From an uncultured Microbacterium sp. (lineage in GTDB: Bacteria; Actinomycetota; Actinomycetes; Actinomycetales; Microbacteriaceae): a stretch of DNA of 14,017 bases. Shown here in pieces: positions 5,452-11,080 of this stretch. The position numbers were made by a program, and so were the translations under genes. The DNA is taken from positions 1 through 14,017 of the forward strand of contig CALANM010000064.1 in assembly GCA_937926065.1 (NCBI GenBank), read 5' to 3'. Each line of letters opens with the position of its first letter. Positions within the stretch are counted from its first letter, which is position 1. The notes under the pieces are model-generated. The model saw nothing but the letters and a program-made list of their open reading frames with translations, did not search any database and was not told the DNA's origin.

Positions 5452-6633
5452 TCACGACGCGAGCAGCGCGGCGCGTGCCGCGATGACACGCGCCAGGTGA
5501 ACCCGCTCCTCTCCCGCCGCCGACGGGTCGCGGCCAGTGATGACCCGCTGTCGCGCGGCGGCGAGCGCAGTCGCCTCGGCTATGAAGCCGCGCATGAGCG
5601 GCGCGCGGTCGCCGGGAAGCGTTCGCGCCCAGGCGAGGGCGCGTCGCCGGCCTCGCGGCGTGGCGAGCATGTCGATCTCGGCACTCGAGAACCAGCCGGC
5701 TGCGGCGTAGTCGTCGAGGCGCTCGCGGGTGAGACGGCTCTCCTCGCGCCGGAGCAGCAGCACACCGCCGACGAACGCCGCGAACAGCGGCATCTGCAGC
5801 GTCACGTAAAGGGCGAAGAAGTCGGCGAATACCGCCGAGCCGTTCCACAGCGCGTGGAGGGCGATCGCGCCGATGAGCCCCGCGATCCAGGGCCACAGCG
5901 CCTCGCCGGGCGTCGCACCGCGGCGGACCGCGCGTCCGAGTGCGAAGCCGGTGACAGCGGTGAACATGACGTGCGCGAAGGGCGACAGGATGCCGCGCAG
6001 CACGAACGTGAACGTGACCTCTCCGACGCCGCCGTCGATCAGGCTGGTGGCGAAGTAGAGGATGTTCTCGGTGAATGCGAACCCGGCGCCGACGAGCGCC
6101 CCGTAGACGACGCCGTCGACCGGCCCGTCGAACGCGCGGCGTCCGAACACGAACAGCAGGAGGACTCCCAGGCCCTTCGCGACCTCTTCGACGATGGGCG
6201 CCTGGACGACTGACGAGAGCGCATCGGCCGAGACCGGGTCGAAGAAGGCGAGCGCCGGCGAGAGCACGATGTCGACGAGCAGCGCGAGCGCAACGGCGGC
6301 GACCGCTCCCCAGGCGACGGCGGCGACGACCATGCTGCGCGGCTCAGGCTCCCACCGGTCGACGAGGCGGATCGCGGCGAGCACGCCCATCAGCGGCACG
6401 AGTGCGAGCGCCATCCCGACGATCGCGGCGGCGACCCCGAGGAACGACACGATGTAGGCCGCGAGACCCAGCGCGACGACGACCAGGAGTGCGAGCATCC
6501 AGAGCGGCGCAGTGCGGCCCCGCCGCGCGAGCGCGGGCAGATGCGGGAGGGGCAGCGACGGCTCGCCATCGGTCGTCATGACAGGCGCCGCGGCCGCGTG
6601 CGGGGGCTGGGCCAGCGGCGAGGGGAAGGTCAT
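5452..6633 (-). CDS. PrsW-family intramembrane metalloprotease-like protein
   Basis: A 393-residue integral membrane protein of the PrsW/CPBP-related glutamic-type membrane protease group; in Bacillus PrsW starts cleavage of an anti-sigma factor. After a Pro/Ala-rich cytoplasmic start (1-42) hydrophobic helices follow (about 43-65, 66-90, 101-126, 150-164, 174-197, 205-233, 247-265, 268-294). Family motifs are WEPEP (94-98), EEVAKG (149-154), FAFTEN (185-190), His221 in SPFAHVMFTAVTG and His260 in ALHALWNG. A soluble helical tail (295-393) is Arg/Ala-rich. Start: ATG at 6633, 7 nt after TATGCT, implying a leaderless mRNA; the ATG at 6645 would overlap that hexamer. The target anti-sigma or other substrate is unknown, and no sigma or anti-sigma gene is adjacent. 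Confidence 0.87.
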   Translation of the reverse strand: MTFPSPLAQPPHAAAAPVMTTDGEPSLPLPHLPALARRGRTAPLWMLALLVVVALGLAAYIVSFLGVAAAIVGMALALVPLMGVLAAIRLVDRWEPEPRSMVVAAVAWGAVAAVALALLVDIVLSPALAFFDPVSADALSSVVQAPIVEEVAKGLGVLLLFVFGRRAFDGPVDGVVYGALVGAGFAFTENILYFATSLIDGGVGEVTFTFVLRGILSPFAHVMFTAVTGFALGRAVRRGATPGEALWPWIAGLIGAIALHALWNGSAVFADFFALYVTLQMPLFAAFVGGVLLLRREESRLTRERLDDYAAAGWFSSAEIDMLATPRGRRRALAWARTLPGDRAPLMRGFIAEATALAAARQRVITGRDPSAAGEERVHLARVIAARAALLAS

Positions 6634-6640
6634 GGGCACG

Positions 6641-6646
6641 AGCATA
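6641..6646 (-). promoter_or_regulatory. -10 element of the PrsW-type gene (TATGCT)
   Basis: TATGCT ends 7 nt before the ATG at 6633, so transcription would begin at or next to the start codon. There is no Shine-Dalgarno site, in agreement with a leaderless message. Confidence 0.5.
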
Positions 6647-6683
6647 GGGGCGTCGCATCGCCGCCCGCGGGTGCGAGGCCCGA

Positions 6684-6689
6684 TAGCCT
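6684..6689 (+). promoter_or_regulatory. -10 element of the fumarylacetoacetase-family gene (TAGCCT)
   Basis: TAGCCT is followed by six G residues and then the ATG at 6696, so the transcript start should coincide with the start codon. The G-run would be a poor Shine-Dalgarno site at zero spacing, so a leaderless start is favoured. No -35 is clear. Confidence 0.55.
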
Positions 6690-6695
6690 GGGGGG

Positions 6696-7562
6696 ATGCG
6701 CTTCGCCCACGTGACATCCCCCACGTCCGTCGACCCGCACCTCGCGATCATCCGTGACGACAAGGCCCTTCGCGTCGCTCCCCTGTTCGATGGAGCCCCC
6801 GACGACCTTCAGGACCTGATCGAAGGCGGCGACGACCTGCTCGCTCGCGTGCGCGACGCGGCCGAGTCGGCCGACGGCTGGTTCCCCCTCGACAGCGTCG
6901 AATTCGCCTCGGCGGTGCGCCGGCCGCCCATCGTGCTCGCCGTGGGCTTGAACTACGCCGCTCACTCAAGCGAGCTCGGACTCAAGGCCGACACGGCGCC
7001 GACGGTGTTCGTGCTGTGGCCGGGGTCGCTCGCCGGACACGGCGGCACCACGACGTGGCCGCGCAGCCTCAGCGAATCGGTCGACTATGAGGCCGAGCTC
7101 GGCGTCATCATCGGTCGCCCGGCCAAGGACGTCGCTGAGGCGGATGCGCTCTCGCACGTGTGGGGCTACACCGTCGTGAACGACATCACGGCGCGCGACA
7201 TTCAGTTCTCCGAGGCGCAGTGGTCGCGCTGCAAGTCGTTCGACGGCTTCACGCCCACGGGGCCGGTCGTGGTCACCGCCGACGAGATCGACGACCCCCA
7301 GGACCTCCACATCTGGACCGTCCTCGACGGCGAGACGCTCCAGGACGGCTCCACCGGCCAGATGATCCGTTCGGTCGCGACGCTCGTCTCGCACCTGTCG
7401 CAGTCGGCAACGCTCCTTCCGGGAACGCTCATCTCCACGGGAAGCCCCGGCGGGGCCGGCTACTCCCGTGACCCGCAGATCTTCCTTCGCGACCGCTCGA
7501 CGGTCACGGTGGGCATCGACGGCATCGGCGCGCTCACGACGCATTGCCGCATCCTCGGCTAG
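6696..7562 (+). CDS. Fumarylacetoacetate hydrolase family protein
   Basis: A 288-residue protein with the FAH fold: a short variable N-terminal part (1-72), then the catalytic domain starting at RRPPIVLAVGLNYAAHSSE. Metal-binding residues are visible: Glu132 and Glu134 in VDYEAELGVIIG and Asp163 in GYTVVNDITARD, with the spacing seen in other members. KSFDGFTPTGP (180-190), GQMIRSV (221-227) and LISTGSPGGAG (245-255) are further family signatures. Members hydrolyse C-C bonds or decarboxylate or isomerise 2-oxo acids (for example acylpyruvases and 5-oxopent-3-ene-tricarboxylate decarboxylase); the actual substrate cannot be assigned. No aromatic-degradation genes are nearby, so a metabolite-repair role such as oxaloacetate decarboxylase or acylpyruvase is at least as likely. 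It is divergent from the PrsW-type gene. Confidence 0.92.
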   Translation: MRFAHVTSPTSVDPHLAIIRDDKALRVAPLFDGAPDDLQDLIEGGDDLLARVRDAAESADGWFPLDSVEFASAVRRPPIVLAVGLNYAAHSSELGLKADTAPTVFVLWPGSLAGHGGTTTWPRSLSESVDYEAELGVIIGRPAKDVAEADALSHVWGYTVVNDITARDIQFSEAQWSRCKSFDGFTPTGPVVVTADEIDDPQDLHIWTVLDGETLQDGSTGQMIRSVATLVSHLSQSATLLPGTLISTGSPGGAGYSRDPQIFLRDRSTVTVGIDGIGALTTHCRILG

Positions 7563-7609
7563 GGCCGACCCGCACGACAGGCGGCTCAGAGCGCCCCAGG
7601 CGCGGCGAA

Positions 7610-7655
7610 CGGGCGGCGCCTGTCGGCAGCCGCCCGTCGTCGGTCCGCGGGACCG
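7610..7655. terminator. Double hairpin between convergent FAH-family and DUF4190 genes
   Basis: First hairpin: cgggcggc-gcc-tgtc-ggc-(bulged a)-gccgcccg, 7610-7636. Second: cggtcc-gcg-ggaccg, 7641-7655. Both lie between the two stop codons and could end transcription from either side. U-tracts are poor. Confidence 0.55.
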
Positions 7656-7661
7656 CAGCGG

Positions 7662-8075
7662 TCAGGGGGTGACGATTTCACTGCACGGCAGCGAGACGCC
7701 CCAGACTGTCACGATCGCGGTCGGGTCGGAGGCGCAGGTCGCCGCTGCCGAGAACGTGGGGATGATGAACAGGATGATGACGAACGTGCCGATGATCAGT
7801 CCCAGCGCGCTGATGATGATCGCGGCGATCGCCCAGCCGTTGCTCGCCTTGGCCTTCTTGCTCTGCACGAGCGCGACGATGCCGAGGACGAGCGCGACCG
7901 GCTGCACGAAGAACGACAGCACGAACGCGACGATGCCGAGCGTGCGTCCGGGCACAGGAGCACCCGGCACCGGGGCGTATCCTGCCTGGCTGTAAGCGGG
8001 GGCGGCGGGCGGGGCCGGCGGGTACGCGGGGGTCTCGTAGGCCGGCGGCTGCTGAGGGCTCTGCGGGTCGGTCAT
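7662..8075 (-). CDS. DUF4190-type small membrane protein with Pro/Tyr-rich N-terminus
   Basis: The 137-residue protein begins with a low-complexity cytoplasmic stretch rich in Pro, Ala and Tyr (residues 1-42; PPAYETPAYPPAPP and similar). Two hydrophobic segments follow (about 46-68 and 79-106), joined by a short basic loop QSKKAKASNGWA. The GIVAFVLSFF...LGIVALVQSKKAK...NGWAIAAIIISALGLI pattern is typical of DUF4190 proteins, common in actinobacteria and of unknown function. The C-terminal 30 residues have two cysteines (ATCASD, LPCSE), probably outside the membrane and able to form a disulfide. The ATG has a strong AAGGAG 5 nt upstream. A hairpin sits in its leader. It is monocistronic, between terminators. 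Confidence 0.85.
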   Translation of the reverse strand: MTDPQSPQQPPAYETPAYPPAPPAAPAYSQAGYAPVPGAPVPGRTLGIVAFVLSFFVQPVALVLGIVALVQSKKAKASNGWAIAAIIISALGLIIGTFVIILFIIPTFSAAATCASDPTAIVTVWGVSLPCSEIVTP

Positions 8076-8080
8076 GCGAT

Positions 8081-8122
8081 CTCCTTACACAGTGCCGGAC
8101 GTCCCGGCACGTCGCGAGGCTA
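8081..8122 (-). promoter_or_regulatory. Promoter -10, leader hairpin and RBS of the DUF4190 gene
   Basis: TAGCCT (8122-8117) is a -10 with TTGCGC (8146-8141) 18 nt upstream as a fair -35. The predicted leader then starts almost directly with a 7-bp stem (gtgccgg/ccggcac, 8092-8110), followed 5 nt later by AAGGAG (8086-8081). The stem sits close enough to the ribosome site to affect translation. Confidence 0.5.
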
Positions 8123-8123
8123 T

Positions 8124-8141
8124 CGGCATCCTGGGATGCCG
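8124..8141 (-). terminator. Terminator hairpin of aspA
   Basis: cggcatc-ctgg-gatgccg gives a 7-bp stem and 4-nt loop, 13 nt after the aspA stop. It lies inside the -35/-10 spacer of the next gene's promoter, so the two units are packed closely. No U-run follows. Confidence 0.5.
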
Positions 8142-8154
8142 CGCAAAGCCTGGA

Positions 8155-9618
8155 TCAGCCCTCGACGACGTTCTCGGCGGGCTGCACCACCGGGATCGCC
8201 TGGGTGACGGCCTCCAGCCCCGACAGCCGCGCAGGAGAGAGCTGCTTGTCGACCTCCTCGCGCGTCATGAGGCCCGCCTCCACGACGAGGTCCCCCACGT
8301 TGCGGTGCGTGAGCAGCGCCGTCTTGGCAAGCGCTGCGGATGCCGCATAGCCGATGAACGGCGTGAGCGCCGTCACGACGCCCACCGACGAGCCCACCAT
8401 CGCGCCCAGACGCTCGCGGTTGGCCGTGATCCCGTCGACGCAGTTGACCCGCAGCGTGCGCATCGCGCGGCGCATCCAGGTGATCGACTGGAAGATCGAG
8501 TGGGCGATGACGGGCTCGAACGCGTTGAGCTGCAGCTGACCGCCCTCCACCGCCATCGTGACCGTCAGGTCGGCGCCGGCGACCGCGAAGGCGACCTGGT
8601 TCACGACCTCCGGGATGACCGGGTTCACCTTGCCCGGCATGATGCTGGAGCCCGCCTGCCGGGCGGGGAGGTTGATCTCGCCGAGCCCGGCCTGCGGCCC
8701 CGACGACAGCAGCCTCAGGTCGTTGCAGATCTTCGACAGCTTGATCGCGTTTCGCTTGAGCGACGCCGAGAAGGACATGAACGATCCCGTGTCGCTTGTC
8801 GCCTCGACGAGGTCGTCGGCGGTGGCGAGGTCGAGGCCCGTGATCTGGCGCAGGTGGCGGAGCACGGCGGCGGCGTAGTCGGGGTGGGTCGTGATGCCGG
8901 TGCCGATGGCCGTCGCCCCCATGTTGATCTCGTACAGCAGGTACGCGTTCTCCGTGAGGCGCTGGTGATCGTAGCCGAGCGTGGTGGCGAAGCCGTGGAA
9001 CTCCTGGCCCAGCGTCATCGGCACAGCATCCTGCAGCTGCGTGCGTCCGATCTTGAGCACGTCATGGAACTCGTTCGCCTTCGCGAGGAACGACTTCCGC
9101 AGCAGGTCGAGCTCTTCGAGCAGCGACTGGAGGTCGAGGCTGAGGCCGATCTTGACGGCCGTCGGGTAGACATCGTTGGTCGACTGGCTGCGGTTGGTGT
9201 GGTCGATCGGAGACAGGAACGCGTAGTCGCCCTTCTCGCGGCCGGCCATCTCGAGCGCGATGTTGGTGATGACCTCGTTCGCGTTCATGTTCGTCGACGT
9301 GCCCGCGCCGCCCTGGATGACGCCCACGACGAACTGGTCGTGGAACTCCCCCTCGATGACGCGCTGCGCAGCACGATCGATGAGACCGGCGCGCTCGGCG
9401 TCGAGGACGCCGATCTCGGCGTTCGCGCGGGCGGAGGCCTGCTTGACCATGGCGAGCGCCACCACGAGGTCTTTGTAGACCGAGATGGGGCGCTGCGAGA
9501 TCGGGAAGTTCTCGAGTGCTCGGGCGGTGTGGATGCCCCAGTAGGCGTCTGCCGGGATCTCAAGCGATCCGAGGGAATCCGTTTCGGTGCGGGTGCGCGT
9601 CGTTGCGTCCTGTGCCAT
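8155..9618 (-). CDS. aspA: Aspartate ammonia-lyase (aspartase)
   Basis: A 487-residue member of the aspartase/fumarase superfamily, converting L-aspartate reversibly to fumarate and ammonia as a cytoplasmic homotetramer. The N-terminus (RTETDSLGSLEIPADAYWGI) and GRTQLQDAVPMTLGQEF (191-207) are of the aspartase type; class II fumarases have THLQDA there. Other conserved parts are GAGTSTNMNANE (105-115), SQSTNDVYPTA (144-154) and the flexible loop GSSIMPGKVNP (323-333), with catalytic Ser324 and Lys330 by analogy to Bacillus AspB Ser318 and Lys324. Length is normal. The frame is open far upstream, but the ATG at 9618 begins the family homology and has AAGGA about 10 nt upstream. It likely links aspartate catabolism to the TCA cycle. 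Fumarase is the main alternative and is less likely. Confidence 0.94.
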   Translation of the reverse strand: MAQDATTRTRTETDSLGSLEIPADAYWGIHTARALENFPISQRPISVYKDLVVALAMVKQASARANAEIGVLDAERAGLIDRAAQRVIEGEFHDQFVVGVIQGGAGTSTNMNANEVITNIALEMAGREKGDYAFLSPIDHTNRSQSTNDVYPTAVKIGLSLDLQSLLEELDLLRKSFLAKANEFHDVLKIGRTQLQDAVPMTLGQEFHGFATTLGYDHQRLTENAYLLYEINMGATAIGTGITTHPDYAAAVLRHLRQITGLDLATADDLVEATSDTGSFMSFSASLKRNAIKLSKICNDLRLLSSGPQAGLGEINLPARQAGSSIMPGKVNPVIPEVVNQVAFAVAGADLTVTMAVEGGQLQLNAFEPVIAHSIFQSITWMRRAMRTLRVNCVDGITANRERLGAMVGSSVGVVTALTPFIGYAASAALAKTALLTHRNVGDLVVEAGLMTREEVDKQLSPARLSGLEAVTQAIPVVQPAENVVEG

Positions 9619-9665
9619 GGTGCGTGAGTCCTTGTGGGTGCTCGTCAGCGGTTGGGATAGCCACG

Positions 9666-9671
9666 AGCCTA
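9666..9671 (-). promoter_or_regulatory. Candidate -10 element of aspA (TAGGCT)
   Basis: TAGGCT on the minus strand lies 47 nt before the ATG. A -35 at 17 nt would be TCGTGA (9694-9689), which matches TTGACA at only 3 of 6 and falls within the outer arm of the nested palindrome at 9685-9719. Confidence 0.4.
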
Positions 9672-9684
9672 ACCCGCCCCCGCC

Positions 9685-9719
9685 GCCCTCACGATGTACT
9701 GCGGGTACAACCTGAGGGC
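9685..9719. repeat. Nested palindrome between the phosphoesterase gene and aspA
   Basis: Outer arms gccctca/tgagggc and inner arms tgtac/gtaca around tgcgg, separated by a symmetric 3+3 internal loop, 21 nt after the phosphoesterase stop. As RNA it would be a terminator hairpin for that gene. As DNA the inner dyad TGTAC-N5-GTACA looks like a regulator-binding site next to the aspA promoter. Confidence 0.55.
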
Positions 9720-9740
9720 CCCGGCTGTACGCCACGGCGA

Positions 9741-10685
9741 TCAGCGCGCAGGCTTGCGCGAGAAGGCCGCCAGCCGCTCCTCCGGCGTCAGCCGCGCCAT
9801 GCGCTCCACCCACTCCGGGGTGAAGTAGTCGGCCGTCTCCGCCTCTGTCACCGGCACCACCGCGTGTGTGATCGTCGCGTCGTAGACGTGCACCAGGTGG
9901 AACGACTGACCGGCGTCCATGCCATTGACCGAGGCGGCCGGCCGCTGCAGGTTCATCGTGTAGCACGTGGCCGCCGCGACGCTCACCGGAATGCCGGCGA
10001 ACGTGCCGCTCGTCGAGTAATGGAGGTGACCGGCAAGGATCGCACGCACGTCGGTGCCCGCGATCGCCTCGGCGAACTCGCGCTGATGACGGAGTTCCAG
10101 GATGTCGAACAGGGGGATGTGGCTCGGCAGCGGCGGGTGGTGAAGCGCCAGGATCGTGCCCAGTGGCGCCGGTTGCGCCAGCTGCTCGCGCAGCCACGTG
10201 AGCTGCGCATCGTCGAGGTCGCCGTGGTGCCATCCGGGAACAGACGAGTCCAGGGCGATGAGCCGGAGCCCGCCCAGGTCCCACACGCTCGTGACCGGCG
10301 CCTCCGTCGGCTCTCCGTCGAGGAGACCCGCGCGAAGCGCAGGACGTTCGTCATGGTTTCCCGCCACCCACACGACGGGGGCGCCGAGTCGCTCGGCGAC
10401 CGGTTCGACCGACGCGCGCAGCGTCGCATACGCCTCCGGCTCGCCGAGGTCGGTCAGGTCCCCCGTGAACACGATCGCGTCGGGCCGGACGCCGGTGCGC
10501 TCCACAGCCTCGAGCGTCGCCGCCAGGTTCGCGCCCGCGTCGAACCGCTCCCCCAGCGGGCGGTTGCCCGCGAGCAGGTGCGTATCGCTCAGGTGGACGA
10601 TCGTGCGACGCGCGGGCGGGTGCGTCCCGAACTGCACGGGAGGCGCGGCGGAGGGAACCGGAGAGCTGACGCGATCGGCATCCAT
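9741..10685 (-). CDS. Calcineurin-like metallophosphoesterase, class III cyclic-nucleotide phosphodiesterase (CpdA/GpdQ-like)
   Basis: A 314-residue protein with the full two-metal metallophosphoesterase set: Asp34 and His36 (LSDTHLLAG), Asp76 (FTGDLTDLG), Asn110 and His111 (VAGNHDERP), His182 or His183 (ALHHPP), and His220 and His222 (LAGHLHYS). The motif order and DTHL/GNHD/GHxH spacing match the CpdA-type class III phosphodiesterases, which hydrolyse cyclic nucleotides or small phosphodiesters. No signal peptide is seen (the start is polar and Pro-rich), so it should be cytoplasmic. It has an extra C-terminal tail (about 280-314) ending RLAAFSRKPAR. Start: ATG at 10685, 6 nt after TAGGCT, so probably leaderless. 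Whether the substrate is cAMP, another phosphodiester or a general phosphomonoester cannot be told. Confidence 0.9.
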   Translation of the reverse strand: MDADRVSSPVPSAAPPVQFGTHPPARRTIVHLSDTHLLAGNRPLGERFDAGANLAATLEAVERTGVRPDAIVFTGDLTDLGEPEAYATLRASVEPVAERLGAPVVWVAGNHDERPALRAGLLDGEPTEAPVTSVWDLGGLRLIALDSSVPGWHHGDLDDAQLTWLREQLAQPAPLGTILALHHPPLPSHIPLFDILELRHQREFAEAIAGTDVRAILAGHLHYSTSGTFAGIPVSVAAATCYTMNLQRPAASVNGMDAGQSFHLVHVYDATITHAVVPVTEAETADYFTPEWVERMARLTPEERLAAFSRKPAR

Positions 10686-10691
10686 GAGGTC

Positions 10692-10697
10692 AGCCTA
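10692..10697 (-). promoter_or_regulatory. -10 element of the phosphoesterase gene (TAGGCT)
   Basis: TAGGCT ends 6 nt (GACCTC) before the ATG at 10685, placing transcript start on or beside the start codon. It supports this start and a leaderless message. Confidence 0.55.
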
Positions 10698-10725
10698 TGC
10701 GCCGGATCCGACGCAGGCCCGCGCA

Positions 10726-10741
10726 CGCCGGCACGCCGGCG
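10726..10741 (-). terminator. Hairpin after the PiT / small membrane protein operon
   Basis: cgccgg-cacg-ccggcg is a perfect 6-bp stem with a tetraloop, 6 nt after the small membrane protein stop. It lacks a U-run, so terminator function is only likely. Confidence 0.4.
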
Positions 10742-10747
10742 CTGTGC

Positions 10748-11080
10748 TCAGTGGATGACGATGAGAAGCAGACCGCCGAGCACCGCGAGACCGGAGACGG
10801 TGAACGCCGCGACCGCCGCGACGAGCGCGAGAGTCTTCTGGCCCTCGGTGAGGGGGCTCTTGCGGGCGGCCTTCGCCGCCGCCTTCGCCGCGCGCTTCGC
10901 CTCCTTCTCGGTGATCACCGTGATGGCGTCGGTGAACTCCGCGGGCGCGACCACCGGCGCACGTCCCGCGCGCACGAGCATCCGCAGGCCCAGGGCGTAG
11001 AAGCCCACCACCAGCACCGCGCCCGCGAGCGCCGCCACGAACACCTCGAAGAAGGCGAGCCAGTCGATCGAGACGCTCAC
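10748..11080 (-). CDS. Small two-helix membrane protein coupled to the PiT transporter
   Basis: A 110-residue protein with an N-terminal membrane helix (about 8-32, FFEVFVAALAGAVLVVGFYALGL), a central cytoplasmic part and a C-terminal helix (about 84-110). The centre includes a Lys/Ala-rich helix (EKEAKRAAKAAAKAARK, 58-74). Starting with GTG, it overlaps the PiT stop by 4 nt (GTGA), so the two are almost certainly co-transcribed and translationally coupled. I do not recognise a named family. Its basic Lys/Ala stretch resembles in composition the tail of the PiT protein, and the coupling suggests it works with the transporter or its assembly. It is not the DUF47/PhoU-like Pit accessory protein often found next to pit genes. 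Confidence 0.8.
   Translation of the reverse strand: MSVSIDWLAFFEVFVAALAGAVLVVGFYALGLRMLVRAGRAPVVAPAEFTDAITVITEKEAKRAAKAAAKAARKSPLTEGQKTLALVAAVAAFTVSGLAVLGGLLLIVIH

Noticed and set aside
8155..9618. Class II fumarase instead of aspartase
   Set aside because: GRTQLQDAVPMTLGQEF and the N-terminal LGSLEIPADAYWGIHT pattern are of aspartase type; fumarases have THLQDA at this place.
8074..9627. 517-codon open frame on the plus strand across aspA
   Set aside because: Antisense shadow of a clear aspartase gene; Arg/Asp/His-rich composition typical of reverse frames in high-GC DNA, with no recognisable domain.
9619..10284. 222-codon upstream extension of the aspA frame
   Set aside because: Antisense-like, Arg/His/Pro-rich, overlaps the phosphoesterase gene in another frame; aspartase homology begins just after 9618.
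9516..11000. 494-codon plus-strand frame over the phosphoesterase and small membrane protein genes
   Set aside because: Crosses three well-supported minus-strand genes and their terminators; composition is that of a shadow frame.
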